38,783 bases of DNA from positions 1-38,783 of the forward strand of contig VHDH01000021.1 of assembly GCA_016871445.1 (NCBI GenBank), given 5' to 3'. The translations under genes were made by a program, and so were the position numbers. This DNA comes from Verrucomicrobiota bacterium. GTDB taxonomy: Bacteria > Verrucomicrobiota > Verrucomicrobiia > Limisphaerales > SXTU01. The notes under the pieces were generated by a model that saw nothing but the letters and a program-made list of their open reading frames with translations, searched no databases and was not told where the DNA came from. This document shows positions 31,940 to 38,783 of this stretch, piece by piece (position 1 is the stretch's first letter; every line of letters begins with the position of its first letter).

Positions 31940-32929
31940 ATGGCCGAGTTCTCTGGCAAACGCGAATACTTCGTCGGCGTGGATCTTGGTGGCACCAAGA
32001 TCCTCGCTGGTGTTTTCACGCCGCAACTCAAGTGCCTCGGTAAAGTCAAGATGAGCACCAAGCCTGAGCGCGGCCCCGAGGGCGTGCTGGAGCGCGTCAC
32101 CCGCTGCGTGAAGGAGGTGGTGGGTGAGTGTAACCTCAAGCCGGATGACATCCGCGCCGTGGGCATCGGCGCGCCAGGGGCGGTTGACCCGGAGGCAGGC
32201 CGGATGATCTTCGCGCCAAACCTCAAGTGGGAGGATGTACCGTTGAAGAAGGCGTTGGAGAAGCAGCTTGATCTGCCAGTCTTCGCCGAGAACGACTGCA
32301 ATGTCTGCGCTCTTGGTGTGTATGAGACGGAGCTAGACCCCAAGCCGCGTTCGATGGTGGGCATCTTCCTCGGCACGGGCATCGGCGCGGGCATCGTGCT
32401 CGATGGCAAGCCTTACTCGGGCTTCAACCGCACCGCCGGTGAGATCGGCCACATGGTGCTGGACGTGGATGGTCCCAAGTGCGGTTGCGGCAATAAGGGC
32501 TGCTTCGAGGCCCTTGCCAGTCGCACCGCGCTCTTTCGCCGCATCCAGACTGCCGTAAAGGACGGCCAAAAGACTGTGCTGACCGACATGCTCGGCCCGG
32601 AGCTCACCGATATGCGCAGTGGCGACCTCCGCAAGGCGCTGCGGCGCGGAGACAAGTTCATCGAGCAAATCGTGGAGGAGGCAGCCGAATACACCGGCAC
32701 CGCCGTCGCCAACGTTATTAACTTTTTGAACCCAGAGGTCGTTGTCCTCGGCGGCGGGGTGATGGACCAACTCGCCGACGAAATGATGGCTATCATCATC
32801 GCGACGGCGGAGGATTACGCGCTGCCCGGCACAGCCAAGGGCATCAAGATCATCGCCAGCAAGCTCGGTGACGACGCCGGCATCACGGGCGCGGCCGTGC
32901 TCGCAATGCGCGAGTCAAAGGAGAGATGA
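31940..32929 (+). CDS. ROK-family sugar kinase (glucokinase-like)
   Basis: A 329-residue cytoplasmic kinase. Phosphate-binding VDLGGTK (Asp15) at the N-terminus, FAENDCNV with catalytic Asp119, LGTGIGAGIVLDG (144-156), the ROK signature GEIGHMVL (Glu168, His171) and the zinc cluster CGCGNKGCFE (Cys181, Cys183, Cys188). It lacks the N-terminal helix-turn-helix of ROK repressors, so it is an enzyme: it phosphorylates glucose or a related hexose with ATP. The gene lies just before a Ppx/GppA gene with only 10 bp between, suggesting co-transcription. Confidence 0.93.
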   Translation: MAEFSGKREYFVGVDLGGTKILAGVFTPQLKCLGKVKMSTKPERGPEGVLERVTRCVKEVVGECNLKPDDIRAVGIGAPGAVDPEAGRMIFAPNLKWEDVPLKKALEKQLDLPVFAENDCNVCALGVYETELDPKPRSMVGIFLGTGIGAGIVLDGKPYSGFNRTAGEIGHMVLDVDGPKCGCGNKGCFEALASRTALFRRIQTAVKDGQKTVLTDMLGPELTDMRSGDLRKALRRGDKFIEQIVEEAAEYTGTAVANVINFLNPEVVVLGGGVMDQLADEMMAIIIATAEDYALPGTAKGIKIIASKLGDDAGITGAAVLAMRESKER

Positions 32930-32939
32930 TTAATAACCA

Positions 32940-33944
32940 GTGCTTAGTCCCGTGAGCCAAGACCCTGAGCATTTCACTGCCTCCGCCTCACGGGCCGCAT
33001 TCCGCATTCCGCGTTCGGACCGCCGCGCGGTCATCGATATTGGCACCAACTCAGTAAAGTTGCTCGTCGCAGATGTTTTCCCCGCCGCCGTCGAGCCAAT
33101 CTGGGAAGGCAGTGAGCAGACGCGCCTGGGCCGAGGCTTTTATGACGACCACCGGCTCCGCCCCGAGGCCATCGCCGACACCGCCAAGGCCGTCGCCCAT
33201 TTCACCGCCATCGCCCAAAAGCAGGGCGCCTCACATCTCCGAGTTATCGCCACCAGCGCGGCGCGCGACGCAGAAAACGCGAATGAGTTGCTCGCGGCCG
33301 TGCGCACGGCCAGCGGCGTAACAATCGAGGTGATTAGCGGCGAGCAAGAGGCAGACTGGGTATTTCAAGGCGTGCTGACAAACGACTCTTTGAGCAACCA
33401 AACGGTGCTACTGCTCGATGTGGGCGGCGGCAGTACGGAGTTCATCCTCGGCAACGCTGACTGTGCGATCTTTCGTGACAGCTTCAAACTCGGTACCGTC
33501 CGGCTGCTAGAATCTGCGAGCCTCTCTGACCCGCCCACACCCGCTGAGTTGGCCAATCTCCGTGCACAGCTCCGTGCCTTTCTGGAATGCGAAGTGCGCC
33601 CGCGGCTCGCGCCGCACCTGGACCAGCTCTTGCCGGCCCGGCCCTGCCTTGTCGGCACTGGTGGCACCACAAGCATCCTGGCGCGACTAGAACTCCAACT
33701 CGCCGACTACGACCGCGAACGCATCGAAGCCACGCGCTTCACCGCCGCGCGGCTGCGCTGGCACGTTGAGCGGCTCTGGCATCTGCCGCTGGCAAAAAGG
33801 CGCGAGTTGCCCGGTTTGCCACCCACGCGTGCGGACGTGATCCTGTTCGGCGCGGCCATCTACGAGGCGGTGATGGAAGCCTTCGGCCTCGCCGAGTTAC
33901 GTGTGAGCACACGCGGGTTGCGCTTTGCCGCCGTGCGCCCATGA
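32940..33944 (+). CDS. Exopolyphosphatase / pppGpp phosphatase family (Ppx/GppA)
   Basis: A 334-residue protein of the ASKHA fold. Motifs: AVIDIGTNSVKLLVAD (30-45), LRVIATSAARDAENANELL (100-118), ISGEQEA (132-138, catalytic Glu region) and LLDVGGGSTEFILG (158-171). It comprises the two core domains only and lacks the C-terminal HD-like extension of E. coli Ppx, like many short Ppx/GppA proteins. Substrates in the family are polyphosphate and pppGpp; which one applies here is open. The start is GTG (32940, or GTG 32952); no ATG fits. Its stop overlaps the next start as ATGA. Confidence 0.9.
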   Translation: MLSPVSQDPEHFTASASRAAFRIPRSDRRAVIDIGTNSVKLLVADVFPAAVEPIWEGSEQTRLGRGFYDDHRLRPEAIADTAKAVAHFTAIAQKQGASHLRVIATSAARDAENANELLAAVRTASGVTIEVISGEQEADWVFQGVLTNDSLSNQTVLLLDVGGGSTEFILGNADCAIFRDSFKLGTVRLLESASLSDPPTPAELANLRAQLRAFLECEVRPRLAPHLDQLLPARPCLVGTGGTTSILARLELQLADYDRERIEATRFTAARLRWHVERLWHLPLAKRRELPGLPPTRADVILFGAAIYEAVMEAFGLAELRVSTRGLRFAAVRP

Positions 33945-35362
33945 CGCAGAAGGCGCGCTTGCGCTTGTCGCCGAGAGCCGCCATAAACGCGACTGTGTCC
34001 GTCACCTATCTGCTGTCAGCCCTGTTCAGCACGCTGCTGGCCTGCGTACTGCCCGCCATTGCTCAAGTTGAAAGAGCAACTGGCAGCAAGAGTCTGCTCG
34101 CCCCGTGGAGTTCCCACGAACTGGTGCTGTACGCAAACGCAACCGTCCACACTGTCGCTGGCGAAACGCTCGCGCCCGGCTTCGTCCTGACGCGCGGAAC
34201 CAAGATTCTTTCCGTCACGAAGACCTCGCCCAACGCGAAGCCCGACCGCACGGTGGACTTGAATGGGTTACACCTTTTTCCCGGCCTCATCCTGCCGACA
34301 AGTTCACTTGGCCTCACCGAGATTTCCGCCGTGCGCGCCACGCAAGATACGACCGAGACCGGTACCCACACGCCCGACGTGCGCGCATGGTTATCGGTCA
34401 ACCCGGACTCAGAACTGATCCCCGTCGCGCGCGCCAACGGCATCACACACGCGCTGGTGCTCCCGCTCGGCGGCACGGTCAGCGGCCAGTCCGGCGTCAT
34501 CTCGCTCGCCGGCTGGACGATGGAGGAGATGACCGTCAAGGCGCCCATCGCGCTGCACGTCTTCTGGCCCGCGATGCAACTGAACGTCATGCCCAAGGAA
34601 CTCTCTCGCGGGACAAAGGCCAAATCGCCCGAGGACCAAGCCAAGGAACGCAATAAACGCCTCAAAGACCTCGACGATTTTTTTGACGAGGCGAACGCCT
34701 ATGCAAAGACTGAAAGCGGTAAAACCAAGGATGGCAAACCGCCAGCGAAGGTTCCCGCCTGGGAAGCAATGCTGCCCTTCGTGCGCGGCGAACTGCCGCT
34801 CATCGTCCACGCCAACGATGTGCGCCAAATCAAGGCCGCACTCGCTTGGGCCGCGCAGCGCAAATACAAGATCACCATCGCCGGCGGACGCGACGCATGG
34901 CGCGTGGCCGAAGACTTGGCCGCCGCGAAGGTGCCGGTTATTTTCGAGTCCACATTCGACCAGCCATTTCGCGATACGGACGCCTACGACGCGCAATTCA
35001 AGGGCGCAGCCACGCTGCACAAGGCCGGCGTGAAGGTGCTGTTCAGCGAGGGTTCCGGCGCGAGCAACGCAACTTCTGCGCGCAACACACCCTATGCAGC
35101 CGCGCATGCTGTGGCCTTCGGCCTGCCTGAAGTCGAGGCGCTCAAGGGCCTCACGCTATATCCCGCACAGGTGCTCGGCCTTGCTGACCGCCTCGGCTCA
35201 TTGGAGGTAAACAAGGACGCAACTTTCATTGCCTGCGACGGAAACATCCTCGACCTCCGCGCGAATGTGAAGCGGATGTGGATTGCCGGCCGCGAAGTAT
35301 CACTCGACAGCCGCCACACTCGACTCTACGAGAAATACAAGGATCGGCCCACCGCGAAGTGA
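33941..35362 (+). CDS. Exported amidohydrolase-like protein lacking the HxH metal site
   Basis: A 473-residue protein with a hydrophobic export signal (about 17-42) and an imidazolonepropionase-like amidohydrolase fold: N-terminal composite strands (LYANATVHTVAGETLAPGFVL), then HLFPGLILPTSSLG (111-124) where PGLIDxHxH is expected, so both metal-binding histidines are missing. One His survives in PLIVHANDVRQI. The end (YPAQVLGLADRLGSLEVNKDATFIA) is standard. A charged coiled segment (about 225-265) is inserted. It parallels the dead first half of the 982-residue protein at 22640-25588. It is probably a non-catalytic or altered-chemistry family member. ATG 33941 overlaps the previous stop. Confidence 0.82.
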   Translation: MTQKARLRLSPRAAINATVSVTYLLSALFSTLLACVLPAIAQVERATGSKSLLAPWSSHELVLYANATVHTVAGETLAPGFVLTRGTKILSVTKTSPNAKPDRTVDLNGLHLFPGLILPTSSLGLTEISAVRATQDTTETGTHTPDVRAWLSVNPDSELIPVARANGITHALVLPLGGTVSGQSGVISLAGWTMEEMTVKAPIALHVFWPAMQLNVMPKELSRGTKAKSPEDQAKERNKRLKDLDDFFDEANAYAKTESGKTKDGKPPAKVPAWEAMLPFVRGELPLIVHANDVRQIKAALAWAAQRKYKITIAGGRDAWRVAEDLAAAKVPVIFESTFDQPFRDTDAYDAQFKGAATLHKAGVKVLFSEGSGASNATSARNTPYAAAHAVAFGLPEVEALKGLTLYPAQVLGLADRLGSLEVNKDATFIACDGNILDLRANVKRMWIAGREVSLDSRHTRLYEKYKDRPTAK

Positions 35363-35369
35363 TGTCGAA

Positions 35370-35576
35370 TTAAGACGGCTTCGACCCGGCCACCAACAAG
35401 AGATGCGTCTGTTGAGGGCGAGCGGGCTGAGGGGGCTGCCACTCAATAGCGCCATCCACAGCACGGCGCATTTGCTCAAACCACCAGCCTGCGCTGGGTA
35501 AGCGGCGCTGACGACGCGGCGCTGGGTAGCGGGAGGGGGTGGCATTGGCGAGGGTGAGTTGCATTTGGTGCTTCAT
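35370..35576 (-). CDS. Small basic conserved-looking protein with WWFEQMRRAVD motif
   Basis: ATG at 35576 (minus) encodes 68 residues: a short start (MKHQMQL), a Pro/Arg-rich segment (SRYPAPRRQRRLPSAG), then WWFEQMRRAVDGAIEWQP and a Pro/Gln tail (PARPQQTHLLL). The Trp/Phe/Met-rich amphipathic helix is not what random antisense sequence looks like, and I associate similar short proteins (WWF..MR..VD...W.P) with Verrucomicrobia, from memory only. The frame is open to 35744, but the upstream part looks unrelated. It ends 7 bp from the convergent amidohydrolase stop. No function is known. Confidence 0.5.
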   Translation of the reverse strand: MKHQMQLTLANATPSRYPAPRRQRRLPSAGWWFEQMRRAVDGAIEWQPPQPARPQQTHLLLVAGSKPS

Positions 35577-35833
35577 AATTTGTCTTTCTTTTGCACCAGT
35601 CTGCGCGGGTTGGTCGGACATAGGCTGTCCTAGCAAAAAATTTCTTTGCATCCTCCGGTTGGTTTTTCCTTCCCGAACTCTTGACCTAATCGCACATTGC
35701 AGACTGATGCGACCATCGCCGCTTGCCAGCCCTGTCCGTTTCACACGTTCCTTTTGGCCTTCACGACAATTAAGAGCTAGTTCAACAGTGAGAAGAGAAT
35801 TAGGCCAAAAAAGGCGCGGCCGAATTTAGCGAG
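35577..35833. other. AT-richer intergenic region with short dyads
   Basis: Between the small minus-strand gene and the next plus frame. It is less GC-rich than its surroundings. A 96-codon plus frame at 35539-35829 antisense to the small gene has no recognisable features. An interrupted palindrome, AATTAGGCC...GGCCGAATT, lies at 35798-35826. Promoters for both directions are likely here but no clear -35/-10 pair can be assigned. Confidence 0.4.
35798..35826 (+). promoter_or_regulatory. Interrupted inverted repeat before a short ORF
   Basis: AATTAGGCC and GGCCGAATT pair in 8 of 9 positions around an 11-base A-rich loop and end 8 bases before the ATG at 35834. As RNA it would occlude the start region; as DNA it could be an operator. 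There is no T-run, so it is not a standard terminator. Confidence 0.3.
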
Positions 35834-36067
35834 ATGAGCCTTTTTCTACGCGCGCGATCAAAGATCGAAGAAGTGGTCGTCGAACTCACCCCACCGCCGC
35901 GAGTGACAAAACAATCCTTGCACCGCGCGCGACTACGGGATGAGTGGCTCATCGCCTCAACCCAAGCGGGCCAACGCAATTTCAGGTCGAACGTTCAGAT
36001 CGCGCTGGGTATCACCAGCGTGCGGAAGGGAGCCAAGTTAGGTTTGCGAAAAATCGCCACCCACTAG
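35834..36067 (+). CDS. Possible small basic protein, unknown
   Basis: A 77-residue frame ending 6 bp before the pseudouridine synthase start. It is basic, rich in Arg/Lys and without a signal peptide or membrane helix. I recognise no motif. Supporting it: it sits in the gap in the same direction as, and nearly coupled to, the next gene, with ordinary codon use. Against it: no family resemblance and no clear ribosome-binding site. Treat as tentative. Confidence 0.3.
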   Translation: MSLFLRARSKIEEVVVELTPPPRVTKQSLHRARLRDEWLIASTQAGQRNFRSNVQIALGITSVRKGAKLGLRKIATH

Positions 36068-36073
36068 CCAACC

Positions 36074-36640
36074 ATGCTACTCGCTTTCCACAAACCTTAC
36101 GGGGTCCTGTCCCAATTCACACCCGAGCCGGGTTCGAAGTTTCGCACCCTCGCGGAGTTTGGCTTTCCGCCCCGCGTATATGCGATTGGTCGACTAGATG
36201 CGGACTCAGAGGGCTTGCTGCTGCTAAGTGACGAAGTGGAATTGAACCAACAGCTCCTTCATCCACGCCATGCACATGAACGCGAGTATTGGGTGCAGGT
36301 GGAGCGAATTCCCACCGCCGCAGCCCTGCGCCAAATGGAGCAGGGCCTTGTGATCCAAGGCCACCGCACCCTGCCCTGCCGCGCGCGCCTGCTCGACCCG
36401 TCTCCCGAAATACCCCCGCGCGATCCGCCTATACGCACACGTAAGAGCGTGCCGGAATGCTGGCTCGCGCTCGAGCTAATCGAGGGTAAAAACCGCCAGG
36501 TACGCCGCATGACTGCCGCCATTGGTCACCCGACTTTGCGCCTAGTTAGAATGCGAATCGGCGGCTTTTGGTTGGGCAGCTTACCTACAGGGGATTGGAA
36601 GCGAATTGAACCTAAGGAACGAAAGCTCATACTGGGTTGA
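36074..36640 (+). CDS. 23S rRNA pseudouridine synthase, RluE/RsuA-like
   Basis: A 188-residue enzyme that isomerises uridine in rRNA. The catalytic core motif AIGRLDADSEGLLLLSDE (catalytic Asp42) and the C-terminal ELIEGKNRQVRRMTAAIGHPTLRLVRMRIG are those of the RsuA/RluB/RluE/RluF family. The short length without an N-terminal S4 domain and the FHKPYGVLSQF beginning match RluE, which modifies a 23S rRNA site in E. coli; the target here is inferred. Start ATG 36074. Confidence 0.92.
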   Translation: MLLAFHKPYGVLSQFTPEPGSKFRTLAEFGFPPRVYAIGRLDADSEGLLLLSDEVELNQQLLHPRHAHEREYWVQVERIPTAAALRQMEQGLVIQGHRTLPCRARLLDPSPEIPPRDPPIRTRKSVPECWLALELIEGKNRQVRRMTAAIGHPTLRLVRMRIGGFWLGSLPTGDWKRIEPKERKLILG

Positions 36641-36707
36641 GCCGCCCGCCAGTTTAAGCCCTATTACCTGAATACTGAATACCGCCCACCTCGTCCGCAA
36701 TTGACTC

Positions 36708-38117
36708 ATGCGCCCCAAGCTCTTCGTTGCCGTCTTGTTACTCGCCACTGCCTCGCACGCCGCGCACTGGCCGCAATTTCGCGGCCCCGATGCCACCGCC
36801 TCCGCTGTCGGCACGGGCAAACCGCCTGTTCATTTTGGGCCAAAGACTAACCTTCTTTGGAGCACCGAACTACCGCCGGGGATTTCCTCACCGGTGCTCT
36901 GGGACGGCCGCATTTTCCTTACCGGCGTGGACAATGGGAAACTGGTCACTCTGGCAATCGACCGTATCACAGGCAAAATGCTCTGGCTCCAGCCCGCGCC
37001 TGCCGAAAAACTGGAGGCTGCCCACCGCATCGGCAGTCCCGCTGCACCCACGGCCTGTACCGACGGAGAACGCGTGATCACATATTTCGGCAGTTACGGG
37101 CTGCTGGCATATGATTTGGCCGGTAAGGAACTGTGGCGGCATCCGCTTCCCACACCAGTGGTCGAGTTCGGCTCCAGCAGCTCGCCTATTCTCCTCGGCG
37201 ACCTCGTCATCCAGCTCTGTGACTCGGACATGAACTCCTTTCTCGTGGCGGTGGACAAGCGCACGGGCAAACAAGTTTGGAAAACCGCGCGGCCTGATCA
37301 CCGGCGCGGCTTTGCCACGCCCTACGTCTGGCGGCACAACGGCGTCGAGGAACTTATCGTCAACGGCTCGCTCAAGCTTTCCTCCTACGACCCGAAGACT
37401 GGCAAACTCCTCTGGTCCTCGCGGGGCATGGCGCGCGTCGCCAACGCTTCGCCCACCGCGGGCGACGGCCTGCTGTTCATCGCGAGTTGGAACATCGGTA
37501 GTGACGCCGGTGATCGGTTGGCCTTGTCGCCCCACGCCGATTTCTTGGAGCAACATGACAAAAACAGGGACGGCAAGCTGACCAAGGACGAATTCCCCAC
37601 TGGCCCGTTCAAGGACCGCTTCAGCCAGTTTGATCTCGACAAAGACGGCCTCGTGACCAAGGCCGAATACGAGGGCATGGCGGACCAGTTCGTGCAGGCG
37701 GAGAACGCCATTTTCGCCGTGAAGCCGGGCGGGCGTGGCGAGATTTCCGGCACCCACATCGCGTGGAAGCACAACCGAAGCCTGCCCTACGTGGCCTCGC
37801 CGCTTTACCATCAGGGTCGGGTCTATACCGTGCGCAGCGGCGGCATGGCGACCTGCTACGACGCGAAGACCGGTGAGATAATCTACCGCGACGAACGCCT
37901 CGGCGCGTTGGGTGACTACTACTCCAGCCTAACGGCGGCTGACGGGACCGTTTATGCGATCTCCCAGAAGGGCACTGTGACCGTCTTCGGCGGTAGCAAC
38001 GCACTTGAGGTAATCGCCCGCAACGAAATGGGCGAAATCGTTATGTCCACGCCCGCGATCGTGGACGGCCGCATTTATTTGCGGACGGAAAAGCGCCTGA
38101 TGTGCTTTGGAAAGTAA
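36708..38117 (+). CDS. Exported PQQ-type beta-propeller protein with inserted EF-hand pair
   Basis: A 469-residue protein with a signal peptide (about 1-18, ending SHA/A) and WPQFRGPDA, the usual start of verrucomicrobial/planctomycetal quinoprotein-like propellers. Blades are marked by repeated (D..TGK..W) motifs: AIDRITGKMLW, AYDLAGKELW, AVDKRTGKQVW, SYDPKTGKLLW, YDAKTGEIIY. Between blades, at about 276-330, are two EF-hand loops (Asp284-Glu295 and Asp309-Glu320) with canonical Asp/Asn/Asp-Gly spacing, likely binding calcium. No catalytic residues of PQQ dehydrogenases are evident, so this is probably a binding or scaffold protein. It is monocistronic. Confidence 0.88.
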   Translation: MRPKLFVAVLLLATASHAAHWPQFRGPDATASAVGTGKPPVHFGPKTNLLWSTELPPGISSPVLWDGRIFLTGVDNGKLVTLAIDRITGKMLWLQPAPAEKLEAAHRIGSPAAPTACTDGERVITYFGSYGLLAYDLAGKELWRHPLPTPVVEFGSSSSPILLGDLVIQLCDSDMNSFLVAVDKRTGKQVWKTARPDHRRGFATPYVWRHNGVEELIVNGSLKLSSYDPKTGKLLWSSRGMARVANASPTAGDGLLFIASWNIGSDAGDRLALSPHADFLEQHDKNRDGKLTKDEFPTGPFKDRFSQFDLDKDGLVTKAEYEGMADQFVQAENAIFAVKPGGRGEISGTHIAWKHNRSLPYVASPLYHQGRVYTVRSGGMATCYDAKTGEIIYRDERLGALGDYYSSLTAADGTVYAISQKGTVTVFGGSNALEVIARNEMGEIVMSTPAIVDGRIYLRTEKRLMCFGK

Positions 38118-38427
38118 AGCAACCCGCGCCTGAAGTTTGTTTCTTGTTGGTCAAATGCTACGTACAAACAATTCTTGCCAAACGTGCCATGCATTTGTCC
38201 GTGGTCAGAATCTAGTCCCGCTCTACTTGTTTCAGCCCAACGGGCAGATGGGCTTTTGGGAGACACTCCGCCCGTATGCTCTTCCTGAGGCGCAATGGCT
38301 TGGGGAGGCTGACCGGGCGTTGGCGCAGGCAGCTACCGGACGGTGGGCTGTGCGGCGGCCAACCTGATAAACTTTCTCAGGTTCTTGGCTTGCACAGAGC
38401 CGAATGCACCCTAAATTACGCATACGT
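38118..38427. other. 310-bp gap with a foldable leader before the flavoprotein gene
   Basis: No convincing gene; plus frames at 38137-38367 and 38276-38533 look like noise and the latter overlaps the flavoprotein gene in another frame. The last 80 bases hold the nested inverted repeats described at 38346-38401. No terminator with T-run was found for the propeller gene. Confidence 0.5.
38346..38401 (+). promoter_or_regulatory. Candidate structured 5' leader (nested stems)
   Basis: Outer stem GGCTGTGC (38346-38353) pairs with GCAC-AG-AGCC (38392-38401) with a 2-base bulge. An inner stem GCCAACCTGA (38358-38367) pairs with TCAGG-TTC-TTGGC (38377-38389) with a 3-base bulge, closing a 9-base loop. 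The element ends 26 bases before the ATG of the flavoprotein gene. It does not match a riboswitch class that I recognise. Confidence 0.4.
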
Positions 38428-38783
38428 ATGTTTTCACAAAACTCCTACGATGCGATCGTGGTTGGCGGTGGTCCTTCTGGCGCCTCATCTTCCTACATTC
38501 TCTCTGAGCACGGACACCGTGTGCTTTTGTTAGAGCGCGAGAAGTTTCCTCGCTACCACATCGGCGAGTCCATGATCCCTTTTACCTACGGACCGATGGA
38601 GCGTCTGGGCCTAATCCCGAGGATGAAGCAGTCACATTTCATGAAGAAGTATAGCGTGGTATTCATCTCCCCCAACGGAACTGTCAGCACCCCGTTTTAC
38701 TTTTTCAATCGTTACGACCGCGATAGTGTCGCACAGACTTGGCAGGTGCTGCGCAGCGAACTCGATCAAATGCTTCTCGACCA
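38428..38783 (+). CDS. FAD-dependent halogenase / geranylgeranyl-reductase-like oxidoreductase, N-terminal part
   Basis: ATG 38428 opens a frame that runs off the window end (118 complete codons). The N-terminus has the Rossmann FAD-binding motif YDAIVVGGGPSGASSSYIL (7-25), the glutamate that binds FAD ribose (LLLERE, 34-39) and FPRYHIGESMIPF (41-53), which is characteristic of flavin-dependent halogenases and related geranylgeranyl-reductase-family oxidoreductases. The Lys of the halogenase active site and the WxWxIP motif would lie beyond the window, so the choice between halogenase and reductase is open. The preceding gap carries a foldable leader. Confidence 0.85.
   Translation, partial: MFSQNSYDAIVVGGGPSGASSSYILSEHGHRVLLLEREKFPRYHIGESMIPFTYGPMERLGLIPRMKQSHFMKKYSVVFISPNGTVSTPFYFFNRYDRDSVAQTWQVLRSELDQMLLD

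Noticed and set aside
35539-35829. 96-codon plus-strand frame with a hydrophobic start
   Set aside because: Its start overlaps the small minus-strand gene, its second half is Arg/Ser-rich noise and no family is recognisable.

Overview
The window is a GC-rich bacterial chromosome segment, most likely from the phylum Verrucomicrobiota (perhaps the Pedosphaera/Limisphaerales side). That assignment is inferred from gene style and content: Verrucomicrobia/Planctomycetes-type secreted EF-hand proteins, a sialate O-acetylesterase-like tail, a small lipoprotein ending in an IPGKGW-like tail, few Shine-Dalgarno sequences and many 4-base ATGA gene overlaps. No mobile element, CRISPR array, rRNA or tRNA was seen.

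Layout. 1-2873: the end of an esterase gene, fmt (Met-tRNA formyltransferase) and, convergent to it, rtcB (RNA ligase). 2874-3300: a regulatory gap with inverted repeats in front of rtcB and a near-perfect sigma-54 promoter, preceded by an enhancer-like palindrome, pointing into the next block. 3301-16895: one long apparent operon encoding a small Gly-rich exported protein and a type II secretion / type IV pilus-like machine, gspE-F-G-H-I-J-K-L-M, a GspC-like protein carrying two EF-hands, and a secretin encoded as two separate exported polypeptides. 17033-20025: a membrane histidine kinase and an NtrC-class sigma-54 activator, which plausibly close a regulatory circuit on that promoter. 20110-27091: a UvrB/UvrC-motif protein, an M48 lipoprotein protease, a YqgE/AlgH protein, a 39-residue lipoprotein, a 982-residue double amidohydrolase and an M20 peptidase. 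27417-33944: dnaG, a membrane M50 protease, two tandem thymidylate-kinase-like proteins, a ROK sugar kinase and a Ppx/GppA phosphatase. 33941-38783: a second amidohydrolase-like protein without its metal-site histidines, a small basic protein on the minus strand, a pseudouridine synthase, a PQQ-type propeller with inserted EF-hands, and the start of an FAD-dependent halogenase/reductase-like gene behind a foldable leader.

How the genes work together. GspE (ATPase) and GspF (platform) would assemble the GspG/H/I/J/K pseudopilus, GspL/M and the GspC-like protein would link the inner membrane to the secretin, and the kinase/regulator pair would switch the system through sigma-54. No prepilin peptidase (GspO/PilD) is present, so it must be encoded elsewhere. 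The strongest candidates for something undescribed are the secretin broken inside the Gly-rich loop of one of its own periplasmic N-domains, with a second signal peptide on the outer-membrane half, and the calcium-binding EF-hand pair on the GspC-like partner directly upstream. Function calls come from reading the translated sequence without database searches.
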